A DNA stretch of 9,583 nucleotides from an uncultured Roseburia sp. (GTDB lineage: Bacteria > Bacillota > Clostridia > Lachnospirales > Lachnospiraceae): assembly GCA_947057405.1 (NCBI GenBank), contig CAMSEJ010000068.1:1-9583 (forward strand), written 5' to 3'. The notes under the pieces are model-generated. The model saw nothing but the letters and a program-made list of their open reading frames with translations. It did not search any database and had not been told where the DNA came from. This document shows, one piece after another, positions 1 to 7,560 of this stretch. The position numbers and the translations under genes were made by a program. Positions within the stretch are counted from its first letter, which is position 1, and every line of letters starts with the position of its first letter.

Positions 1-627
1 GGCATACGCCCGGGTGATCTGGCAAATCGTAAAATAAATCAGCAGTTCCAGTATAAGCGTAAAACACCCAATCAGATTGACATACGGGAAAATCCCGGAA
101 TATTCTTTTAAGGCGGAGATTGCCGCCATATTTAAAAGCGGCATGACAATCATCACAAGGTAAGTGGAAAAAGGGTAAGAGGTCTGCGCGTCCAGTTTAA
201 AATGCAGCAAAAACAGGGTGACCGCAGCCAGGACAAGGTTGCTTATCAGCTTAAAGGCAAAAAAAGAACCTCCCGCCAGAAACGAATGGATCAGATTGAC
301 CGGAAAGCCGCTTAAGGTCACCATGGAAACGTATACTAAGGGCAGAAATATTTTAAAAACGATTTTTCCCTCACAAAAAATCACCGCAAACAAAAACATC
401 AGAAAAATATTCAGTGACAGAAAAACAGGGTATGCGTTTGCGTGCAAAGCGACCGACCAGTAATCCTGTATGAATAAAATGGCGGAGTAGCCGATAAAGT
501 AACCGGCAATCAAACCGCGCCGGTACCGTATGTTCCGCAGCGGAAACATGCGGGACAAAAGAAACAGGGCGAGAAACACTTCCACCGTCAGGGAAAGATA
601 AATCCAGATACGGATGTTCTGCATCAT
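1..627 (-). CDS. Sensor histidine kinase, membrane sensor part (GHKL/AgrC-like), partial at left edge
   Basis: Reading the minus strand from the ATG at 627-625, the frame stays open for 209 codons to the window edge, so the C-terminus is missing. The start MMQNIRIWIYLSLTVEVFLA has GGAGG eight bases upstream. The visible part is almost entirely hydrophobic with about seven candidate membrane segments (near residues 6-27, 38-56, 66-86, 87-118, 124-145, 152-174 and 182-205) joined by short polar loops. No kinase motifs (H box, N box, G box) lie within the window. The kinase call therefore rests on context: the gene overlaps the stop of a LytTR response regulator by 4 bp (ATGA), the usual arrangement for regulators paired with polytopic GHKL sensors such as AgrC-type proteins. 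The likely role is to sense an extracellular signal, perhaps a peptide, and phosphorylate the neighbouring regulator. A membrane protein of another kind cannot be excluded. Confidence 0.72.
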   Translation of the reverse strand, partial: MMQNIRIWIYLSLTVEVFLALFLLSRMFPLRNIRYRRGLIAGYFIGYSAILFIQDYWSVALHANAYPVFLSLNIFLMFLFAVIFCEGKIVFKIFLPLVYVSMVTLSGFPVNLIHSFLAGGSFFAFKLISNLVLAAVTLFLLHFKLDAQTSYPFSTYLVMIVMPLLNMAAISALKEYSGIFPYVNLIGCFTLILELLIYFTICQITRAYA

Positions 628-1337
628 AAGGTCAACCTCCGGAACGTATGTTTAATCTCTTCTAAGCGGGCGCGGCCGACCGGCAGCGTTTTGCCGTCGT
701 CGAACAGGATGCCCGCGGAGGATATGCTTTTGATAAAGCGGTAGTTGGCCAGGTAGCTTTTGTGAATGCGGATAAATCCGTGCGGCAAAAGCTGCCGTTC
801 CAAATCGGACATGCGGTAACGGATGGATTCGGTCTGGGCGCCCCCGATGAAAAACAGGGAAATATATTTGTCAAAGCTCTGCGCGTAAATAATATCCAAA
901 ATCCGGTAGCGGTGTAAAACGGTGCGGTTTTCCAGGACAATAAAATCGCTTTCGGTTTCCGTGCAGAAATCGGAAAGGATATCCTGGACGCAGGGCGCAA
1001 TGCGGGATAAAAACTCGTCCTTTGGGATAAACCGGAACGGCCTGGTTTCTAAAGAATCGTAGACGCGTTCCTTTCGGATGGAAATATAAACAAGGTAGCA
1101 CGCGCGGTCAAATTCCCGGATCTTTTTTCCTAAGTCCAGGCCGTTGATGCAGGGCATGTCAATATCCAGAAAATAGATATCCCACCGCCTGCCGTTATAA
1201 AGCTCCGCAAGCAGCCTGCCGCTGTCGGTATAGGCGTCAATGGTACAGACGACGCCGGACTGTTCAAATAGCTTTGCCAGATGGTCATAGTAATAGTCAA
1301 TGGTTACAGGTTCATCGTCGCATAAAACAATTCGCAT
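624..1337 (-). CDS. LytTR-family response regulator (REC + LytTR DNA-binding domain)
   Basis: 237 residues. The N-terminal receiver domain (about 1-120) begins MRIVLCDDEP, giving the acidic pocket D8/D9. The phospho-acceptor is D58 in YFLDIDMP, with the switch Ser in VYIS and the conserved Lys in FRFIPK. The LytTR domain (about 135-237) shows the family signature FIRIHKSYLANYRFI and ends with a PVGR motif. The domain pairing is that of AgrA/LytR/VirR-type regulators, which bind DNA as dimers and activate target promoters. The frame is open upstream to 1517, but I start at 1337: REC domains begin at this MRIVLCDDEP, AGGGAG lies nine bases upstream, and any longer form would start upstream of a perfect promoter. 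It is the first gene of a minus-strand operon and is coupled to the membrane sensor by a 4-bp overlap. It may control its own operon and the divergent GH3 gene; that is inference. Confidence 0.93.
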   Translation of the reverse strand: MRIVLCDDEPVTIDYYYDHLAKLFEQSGVVCTIDAYTDSGRLLAELYNGRRWDIYFLDIDMPCINGLDLGKKIREFDRACYLVYISIRKERVYDSLETRPFRFIPKDEFLSRIAPCVQDILSDFCTETESDFIVLENRTVLHRYRILDIIYAQSFDKYISLFFIGGAQTESIRYRMSDLERQLLPHGFIRIHKSYLANYRFIKSISSAGILFDDGKTLPVGRARLEEIKHTFRRLTL

Positions 1338-1374
1338 ACCCCGTCGCTCCCTTCCGTGCAATTTTAACAAAACA

Positions 1375-1403
1375 ATTATAGTCAATCGACAAATATTTGT
1401 CAA
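1375..1403 (-). promoter_or_regulatory. Perfect-consensus sigma-70/sigma-A promoter for the two-component operon
   Basis: On the minus strand the sequence reads TTGACA (1403-1398), a 17-base spacer (1397-1381), then TATAAT (1380-1375). Both hexamers match the housekeeping consensus six of six, and the spacer is optimal. The expected transcription start is near 1368, giving an untranslated leader of about 30 bases before the regulator ATG at 1337. Such a strong core promoter in front of a regulatory operon suggests that a repressor or another control limits it. Confidence 0.88.
1388..1401. promoter_or_regulatory. Perfect 14-bp palindrome overlapping the -35 box (candidate operator)
   Basis: GACAAATATTTGTC is its own reverse complement. 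It covers four bases of the minus-strand -35 hexamer and most of the spacer, so a dimer bound here would block RNA polymerase. LytTR proteins normally use direct repeats, so a separate regulator, or a chance match generated around the -35 sequence, must both be considered. Calling it an operator is inference. Confidence 0.5.
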
Positions 1404-1422
1404 ATTTTCACGCCGTGAAAAT
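1404..1422. promoter_or_regulatory. 19-bp palindrome with 9-bp perfect arms (candidate operator)
   Basis: ATTTTCACG-C-CGTGAAAAT has perfect 9-bp arms around a single central base. It sits one helical turn from the first palindrome, immediately upstream of the minus-strand -35 box and about 60 bp upstream of the candidate plus-strand promoter. It has no run of T beyond it and lies upstream of both genes, so it is not a terminator. An odd-centred palindrome of this size fits a dimeric DNA-binding protein. The regulator is unknown. Confidence 0.5.
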
Positions 1423-1480
1423 GCATTTGGCGACATTCTATTGTTATTTACGCCTATTTTGGCAGTATACGGCATGGCGG

Positions 1481-1509
1481 TTGAGATTGTGTTTTTTCCG
1501 TGATAAGGT
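1481..1509 (+). promoter_or_regulatory. Candidate promoter for the GH3 gene
   Basis: TTGAGA (1481-1486, five of six to consensus) is followed by a 17-base spacer and TAAGGT (1504-1509, only three of six). The poor -10 is preceded by TGA, which forms an extended -10 (TGn). The start would fall near 1516, leaving a leader of about 30 bases. The weak -10 contrasts with the perfect divergent promoter and would suit a promoter that needs an activator. The evidence is a motif match only. Confidence 0.35.
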
Positions 1510-1530
1510 AAGTTCATCAGAAAAAAGGAC

Positions 1531-1536
1531 AGGAGG
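1531..1536 (+). promoter_or_regulatory. Ribosome binding site of the GH3 gene
   Basis: AGGAGG lies ten bases before the ATG at 1547, which begins a clear signal peptide. Another ATG at 1537 is in a different frame and directly abuts the AGGAGG, so it is not the start. Confidence 0.85.
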
Positions 1537-1546
1537 ATGAATTATT

Positions 1547-4500
1547 ATGAAAGGAAACAGTAAGAAACGCGCAGCTGCAATGGCGATGGCGGTAGTCATG
1601 GCTTCGTCGGTATGTTACGGAAGCGTACCGTCGGTTGTTTATGCGGCGGAACAGAGCGAAGCGGTGAAATTCCCGGCGGCTTACACAATGGATCTGGTGC
1701 GTCCCATCGAAGACGAAGCCGAAGTAAGCAAAAAGGTTTCCGCTTTGATCCGCACCATGACAATGGAAGAAAAATTTACGTTTTTGGGCGGAAGCGGAAC
1801 CGGAACAGAAGGAAACGCAGGGGATCTGCCGGGCGTGCCGCGGCTTGGCGTGCCGCGGATCAAAATGTATGACGGGCCGGCCGGCCTGCTTTTTACGGAG
1901 GAAACGACCAACCCGCCGCAGGAGCAGCTTTTGGCCGCGACCTGGGATGAAGAAATGGCAAAGCTGTACGGCGAGGTGTACAGCCAGGAAGGCGCGGCAA
2001 TGGGCGCGGCTTTTCAGCTGAGCGCCGAACTGGATATCCAGAGGCATCCGTTCTGGTCGCGCACCAAGGATCAGATGGGCGAGGATCCGTATCTGCTGTC
2101 CAGCCTTTCGGATGATCTGACGGCAGGGATGCAGTCAAAGGGCGGAATTGCCGTAATGAAGCATTTTGCAGTGGCGTCGGACGACGGGGATTTGATTTTC
2201 AAGTACAACCAGAACGTAGACGAACAGACGCTGCATGAGCTGTATCTGCCGGGCTTTGAGTCGGCGATCAAAGACGGCGGGGCGTTAGGCTTAATGACCG
2301 CCTACAACAGGACGAACGGAGAGCGCTCCTCACAGAACCACTACTTACTGCTGGACGTTTTGCGCAAGATGTGGAATTACAAATATTTCAGCATTACGGA
2401 CTGGGGCGGCAACCATACCTTTACCCTAAACGACGGTACGGATATCGAAATGCCAAGCTTAAACTACAACAGCCAGAAATATGCCGATCAGCTTGTGGAA
2501 AACGGAACGTACACCAGGGAAGAAATGGATGCGCTGATTGACGAAGCGGTGACGCATATTTTAAACGCATACGGAAAAGGCGGCTACCTGACGTTAGTGC
2601 AGGTGGACGAGGAAGGCTATGCAAAGGAAGAAGAGGGCAGGACGGAGCTTATCGACCTTGCGGCAGATACCGAAGCGCTTGCGGCGCTGCATGACGACAG
2701 CGACGCGAAGGCGGAAGAAGTTGCCGAAGCGGGCGGCGTACTTTTGAAAAATGAAAACGGCGCGCTTCCGCTTGCAGAAGGAAAGAGCGTCGCGGTAGTC
2801 GGGACAAACGGCATGACGTTAATTCCCGGGACGGGCGGAGAACGCTCCTACGGTACGATTGGATCTATGACAAGCCCATACGAAGCGCTTTGCGATATTT
2901 TAGGAGAAGAAAACGTAGAGGGACAGGTTTACCGGGATTTGATCGGTACGATTATTCCGACGGAACATCTTTATACGACGGCGGACGGAAACGAGCACGG
3001 CGCAATCCGTACTTACGGGACGGGCGAATCCGAGGATTCCGGCGAGATTTTCCAGGGACAGTATCACAGCAACAGCGTTCCGGAACAGAAAATGGGAGAT
3101 CATGCGATTGGTGAAATCGCGGGAACCGATCCGGTCATTGATTTTAATACGGGAACCAAAGACGGCGAGGCCAATAAGACCTATATCAACGCCGCAGACG
3201 GAACCGCATTTTCCTATGCGGAACGTCCGGCTTACACCTGGACGACGTACATACAGGCAGAGGAGAGCGGAGAGCATACGATTGTGTTCCAGAGCATCGG
3301 CGCGCAGTCGGCCATGGGTATTTTCTCTCTCGAAGAGGACGGCACGGAAAAACAGATGGGTTCGGCGTCCGGCGCGTCGGTGAACCAGGGTACGCAGTGG
3401 TATACCAGCACGATCCCAAGTGAAACCGGTGAAAATATTTCTTCCGTTACCGTAAACTTAGAAGCGGGCAAACGCTATAAAGTGGGCGTCGCTTCCGCAA
3501 ATACCTTAGACGGCAAGGACATGCAGGTCGGCCTGGCATGGATAACGCCCAGCCAGAAGCAGGCAAATATCGACAATGCCATAAAGGCGGCGCAGACAAA
3601 CGATACGGTTGTCATTTTTGCCTATGCGGGAACGAGCAGCCTTGGCTCTACAAGGGAAGCGACAACCTTAAAATTAGACGACGCGCAGCAGCAGATGATT
3701 AGCGACGTGGCAAAAGCGGCGCATGACAACGGGCATAAAGCGGTTGTGGTATTAAACAACTCTGCGGCAATCGTTATGGAAGACTGGATCGACAGCGTGG
3801 ACGCAATCCTTGAGATGTACTATCCGGGACAGCGCGGCGGCGTCGCTACGGCAAAGCTTCTGACCGGCGAAACAAACCCGAGCGGCAAGCTGGCATTTAC
3901 GATTCCGAAAACAAATACGGATACCTTTTTAACCTATTCCGACGAAGCGTTTGCTTCCTACAAAACCAAACTGGACGAGTGGTATCAGGATGAGGACGAC
4001 GGCTTAACCTATGAATCGCCAGGAGGCCCGGGCGGCCCCGGAGGCGGTGAAGGCCCCGGAGGCGGCGGATTCCCGGGCTTTGGCGGCGGCGATATGAGTA
4101 CGCCGTATGATGTGAACTACAGCGAAGGCATTTTTACCGGATACCGCTGGTACGATAAAGAAAACGTGGAACCGCAGTATGATTTCGGCCATGGGTTATC
4201 TTATACGACATTTGCCTACAGCGATATGAATGTAACGGAACACCGTATGGACGGCGAATCGGCGGGCTACGACGTTACCTTTAAGGTGAAAAATACCGGA
4301 AGCGTCAAAGGGAGCGAAGTGGCGCAGGTATACTTAGGCGAAGCAGAGGTTCCGGAAGGCGTGCAGATGGCGAAATACCAGCTGGCAGGCTATGAAAAGG
4401 TAAAAGATTTGGAGCCGGGCGAAACAAGGGAAGTAACCGTGCATGTCAGCGGGCGAGCGCTCTCTTACTGGAACACCGAACAGGAATCCTTAACGGTCAG

Positions 4501-5107
4501 AAGGGACGGCACAAAGGACAAATGGACCGTTGCTAAGGGGCAGAGGACCATCTATGTAGGCGCGGCTTCCGACGATTTCAAATTGCAGAAAACAATTCAG
4601 ATAGAAGCGGCCGAGGAAGTAAAATTCCCGGAAACCTATACGCTTGATCTGGTAAAACCGGAATCGGATGAAGCAGTCGTAAACGAAAAAGTAGAAGCGC
4701 TTGTTAAAACCATGACCACCGAAGAAAAATATACCTTCTTAGGCGGCAACGGAACGGGCGACAGCGAAGGAAACGCCGGATACTTAAAAGGCGTGCCGCG
4801 GCTTGGCGTACCGATGATTAAAATGTATGACGGGCCTGCAGGCGTGCTGTATCCGAAGGATACGACCAATCCGCCGCAGGAACAGATGCTTGCGGCCACC
4901 TGGGACGAATCCATGGCGGAGCAGTACGGCGAAGCAGTACGGCGAAGCAGTACGGCGAAGCAGTCGGAAATGAAAACGTGGCAATCGGCGGCGCATTTTT
5001 ACTCGGCGCGCAGCTCGATATCCAGAGGGCGCCGCAGTTCGGCAGGACAAAGGATCAGATGGGCGAGGATTCGTACCTTCTGTCCAGCATGGCGGACGAT
5101 CTGGTAA
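1547..5107 (+). CDS. Secreted GH3 beta-glycosidase, module 1 plus truncated start of module 2 (5' part of a frameshifted gene)
   Basis: 1186 residues as read. Residues 1-34 are a Sec signal peptide (KKR, hydrophobic Ala/Met/Val core, cleavage near VYA-AEQ). The GH3 TIM-barrel domain (about 44-345) shows GVPRLGVPRIKMYDGPAG, GEDPYLLS, K206-H207 and the nucleophile D285 in ITDWGG. The second GH3 domain starts near 389 (GGVLLKNENGALPL) and carries a PA14-like insertion at about 440-668. It resumes at VDAILEMYYPGQRGG and contains a Gly/Pro-rich loop (825-848) before GYRWYD and FGHGLSYTTF. An Fn3-like domain spans about 905-1010. From 1024 a second GH3 module begins, but residues 1132-1186 are an out-of-frame Ser/Arg-rich tail caused by the 13-bp repeat expansion at 4921-4959. 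Enzymes of this family hydrolyse non-reducing beta-linked sugars from oligosaccharides, with the PA14 domain shaping the active-site entrance. The exact sugar cannot be read from sequence. Module 1 is complete and could fold and be secreted alone. Confidence 0.9.
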   Translation: MKGNSKKRAAAMAMAVVMASSVCYGSVPSVVYAAEQSEAVKFPAAYTMDLVRPIEDEAEVSKKVSALIRTMTMEEKFTFLGGSGTGTEGNAGDLPGVPRLGVPRIKMYDGPAGLLFTEETTNPPQEQLLAATWDEEMAKLYGEVYSQEGAAMGAAFQLSAELDIQRHPFWSRTKDQMGEDPYLLSSLSDDLTAGMQSKGGIAVMKHFAVASDDGDLIFKYNQNVDEQTLHELYLPGFESAIKDGGALGLMTAYNRTNGERSSQNHYLLLDVLRKMWNYKYFSITDWGGNHTFTLNDGTDIEMPSLNYNSQKYADQLVENGTYTREEMDALIDEAVTHILNAYGKGGYLTLVQVDEEGYAKEEEGRTELIDLAADTEALAALHDDSDAKAEEVAEAGGVLLKNENGALPLAEGKSVAVVGTNGMTLIPGTGGERSYGTIGSMTSPYEALCDILGEENVEGQVYRDLIGTIIPTEHLYTTADGNEHGAIRTYGTGESEDSGEIFQGQYHSNSVPEQKMGDHAIGEIAGTDPVIDFNTGTKDGEANKTYINAADGTAFSYAERPAYTWTTYIQAEESGEHTIVFQSIGAQSAMGIFSLEEDGTEKQMGSASGASVNQGTQWYTSTIPSETGENISSVTVNLEAGKRYKVGVASANTLDGKDMQVGLAWITPSQKQANIDNAIKAAQTNDTVVIFAYAGTSSLGSTREATTLKLDDAQQQMISDVAKAAHDNGHKAVVVLNNSAAIVMEDWIDSVDAILEMYYPGQRGGVATAKLLTGETNPSGKLAFTIPKTNTDTFLTYSDEAFASYKTKLDEWYQDEDDGLTYESPGGPGGPGGGEGPGGGGFPGFGGGDMSTPYDVNYSEGIFTGYRWYDKENVEPQYDFGHGLSYTTFAYSDMNVTEHRMDGESAGYDVTFKVKNTGSVKGSEVAQVYLGEAEVPEGVQMAKYQLAGYEKVKDLEPGETREVTVHVSGRALSYWNTEQESLTVRRDGTKDKWTVAKGQRTIYVGAASDDFKLQKTIQIEAAEEVKFPETYTLDLVKPESDEAVVNEKVEALVKTMTTEEKYTFLGGNGTGDSEGNAGYLKGVPRLGVPMIKMYDGPAGVLYPKDTTNPPQEQMLAATWDESMAEQYGEAVRRSSTAKQSEMKTWQSAAHFYSARSSISRGRRSSAGQRIRWARIRTFCPAWRTIW

Positions 5108-7560
5108 ACGGAATGCAGAAAAACGGCGGAATTGCCGTATTGAAGCACTATGCGGCATTTGCGCAGAACGCAACGCCGGGAACCAGCACAAACGTATCCG
5201 TTTCGGAGCAGGCGCTGCATGAAATTTATCTGCCGGGCTTTGAATCGGCAATCAAGGACGGCGAAGCGCTGGGGTTAATGTCCTCCTATAACGCAATCAA
5301 CGGCACGATGGCTTCCGCAAATACCTATCTGCAGCTGGATGTCCTGCGCGGTATGTGGAATTACAAATATTTCAGCGTAACCGACTGGGGCGGCAACGAC
5401 GGCTATACGTTAAACAAGGGCACCGATATTGAAATGCCAAGCTTAAGCAATAACAGCCAGGCCAAAACAGACGAGCAGGTAGCGGCAGGCAAGATGACGC
5501 GGGAAGAAGCAGACCAGACGGTAGACGAAGCAGTCAGCCGCGTGCTTAGGGCTTACGGCAGGGGCGGTTATCTGACCCTGGTAGAAGTGGACGAAAACGG
5601 CCTTGCAAAAGAAGAAATCGGACGCACGGATCCCATTAAGCCGGGCACAAATAACGATACCTTAGCAAGCCTTTACGAAGCAAGCAATGCAGCCGTACAG
5701 GAAGTAGCGGAGCAGGGCGGGGTTCTGTTAAAAAATGAAAACAATACGCTTCCGCTGGATACCAAAAACAGCAAGAGCGTAGCGGTAGTCGGCTTAAACG
5801 GTATGACACTGATACCGGGCATCGGCGGAGAACGCTCCTATGGAGCCATCAGCGCCATGACAAGCCCGTATGAAGCGCTTTGCGATATATTGGGCCAAAA
5901 CAAGGTAGAAGGACAGGTTTACAACGATATGGTCGGAACCATCATTCCAAACAGCAGTCTGTATACCTCGCTCGAAGGAAACGAGCACGGCGCAGTCCGT
6001 ACCTACGGCACAGGGCAGACCAAAGATACAGGCGGCGTAATCCAGGGCCAGTTTGTCAGCAACAGCGTTCCGGAAAAAGCAATGGATGGACATGAAATCG
6101 GCGAATACTGTACGACAGACAGCGTGATAGATTTCAACACAGGCACAAAGACCTATGTAAACGGTGAAAACGGAAATGCATTTGACTATACGACCAACCC
6201 GGCTTATACCTGGACGACGTTTGTAGAAGCCCCGGAAGACGGAGAATACAAGCTTATTTTCCAGAGCATGGGCGCAAGGGCGGCGATGGCAGTTTCCGAA
6301 GTGACGGACGAAACGGACAAAGACGGCAAGCCGGTTGAAAATCAGCTCGGAACTGCGTCCGGAGCAAGCGCCAACCAGGGAACACAGTATTACAGCGGCG
6401 TCATCCCGTCGGAAACAGGGGAAAACCTTTCTTCGGTAACCGTTCAGATGGAACAGGGAAAACGCTATAAAATCGCAATCGCTTCCATGAACGCAGACGG
6501 CAAGGGCCAGAGCATGTGGGGCGGCGGTACGCAGATTATGAAACGGATCGAAGGCAAGGATATGCAGGTCGGCCTGGCATGGGTAACACCGTCCCAGAAG
6601 CAGGCGAATATCGACAACGCCATCAAAGCGGCAAAAGAACATGACACGGTAGTGATTTTTGCATACGCACAGGTAAAGGATCCGGCGTCCACCAGAGAAG
6701 CCACGACCTTAAAATTAAGCAGCGATCAGCAGAATATGATCAACAGCGTTGCAAGAGCAGCGCACAATGCAGGCAATAAAGTAGCGGTAGTACTCAACAA
6801 TGACGCGGCAGTGGTAATGGAAGACTGGATTGACAACGTGGACGCAATTCTTGAAATGTACTATCCGGGACAGCGCGGCGGCGTTGCGACGGCGGAAATT
6901 CTGGCAGGACAGGTAAACCCGAGCGGCAAGCTGGCGTATACCATTCCGAAGAAGGATACCGATACCCTGCTTACCTATTCCGACGAACTGTGGGCGCAGT
7001 TTGAAGCAGCCGATAACTGGAAGGGCGACAGCGGCTCGAACGAAGGCCCCGGAGGTCCGGGCGGCCCGGGCGGCGGTATGCCGGGCGGCAAAGGACAGAA
7101 TACGACAACCTTCTCGGAAGGCATTAACACCGGATACCGCTGGTATGACGCCAACAATATCGAACCGCAGTATGATTTTGGTTACGGTTTATCCTATACG
7201 ACATTTGCATACAGCGATCTGAATGTCAGAGAAAACCGGAAAGAGGGAGAAGCGGCAGGTTTTGACGTAACATTTCAGATTACGAACACCGGCGAAGTAA
7301 CAGGAAGCGAAGTTGCGCAGGTATATCTGGGCGCGGCAAAGAACCTTCCGGCAGGCATCCAGTCAGCAAAAATCCAGCTGGCAGGCTATGAAAAAGTAAA
7401 AGATATCAAACCAGGCGAAACCAGGGATGTTACAATCCATGTAAACGAGCGTTCCCTGTCCTACTGGAACACAAACCAGAAGACGCTTACGGTACGCGGC
7501 GACGGCACAAAGGATAAGTGGAACGTAGCGGAAGGCAAACGGACCATTTATGTCGGAGCA
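1663..7560 (+). repeat. Tandem duplication of a complete GH3-PA14-Fn3 module (two copies)
   Basis: Copy 1 runs from about 1663 to 4570 and copy 2 from about 4619 to 7560. Equivalent points (GTGAAATTCCCGG at 1663, GTAAAATTCCCGG at 4619) are 2,956 bp apart. The proteins match over their whole length, for example KFP-x2-YT-x-DLV at the start, NYKYFS-x-TDWGGN at the nucleophile and VDAILEMYYPGQRGGVATA in the C-terminal domain. Synonymous and coding differences are scattered throughout, so the duplication is not recent. Module 2 has extra residues in the PA14-like region and a different sequence after the KH motif. Confidence 0.9.
4921..4964 (+). repeat. 13-bp tandem repeat, three perfect copies plus 5 bp, causing a frameshift
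   Basis: The unit GCAGTACGGCGAA occurs at 4921-4933, 4934-4946 and 4947-4959, followed by a partial GCAGT (4960-4964). Since 13 is not a multiple of three, copy number sets the frame: 1, 4 or 7 copies keep one continuous frame, while 2, 3, 5 or 6 break it. With one copy the protein reads MAEQYGEAVGNENVAIGGAF, which matches module 1 (MAKLYGEVYSQEGAAMGAAF) with no gap, so one copy is the likely ancestral state. The 5-bp GCAGT flanking the single unit would be the seed for slipped-strand duplication. Confidence 0.93.

Noticed and set aside
218..463. 81-codon plus-strand frame at the left
   Set aside because: It is antisense to the membrane sensor, whose frame is hydrophobic and continuous. The plus-strand product looks like noise.
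1416..1435. CcpA catabolite (cre) site in TGAAAATGCATTTGG
   Set aside because: The central CG of the cre consensus is absent and several flanking positions do not match.
1338..1517. N-terminal extension of the response regulator (frame open up to 1517, 297 codons)
   Set aside because: The added 60 residues are not receiver-domain sequence, the extension starts upstream of the perfect promoter, and the ATG at 1337 has its own ribosome binding site and the standard MRIVLCDDEP start.
4921..4964. CRISPR array
   Set aside because: The units are contiguous 13-mers with no spacers and they lie within a coding sequence.
4978..5061. Independent translation start of the second GH3 frame at GTG 4978 or ATG 5059
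   Set aside because: Both lie inside the TIM barrel, lack a convincing ribosome binding site and would give a protein with no signal peptide. A frameshifted single gene explains the data better.
4931..5107. Programmed ribosomal frameshifting joining the two frames
   Set aside because: No X-XXY-YYZ slippery heptamer in the right phase was found (the AAAAC and TTTTTA runs do not fit), while the 13-bp repeat fully explains the shift.
5794..6642. 282-codon minus-strand frame opposite module 2
   Set aside because: It is antisense to strongly conserved GH3/PA14 coding sequence and its product shows no family features. A similar shadow occurs opposite module 1 (2900-3277).
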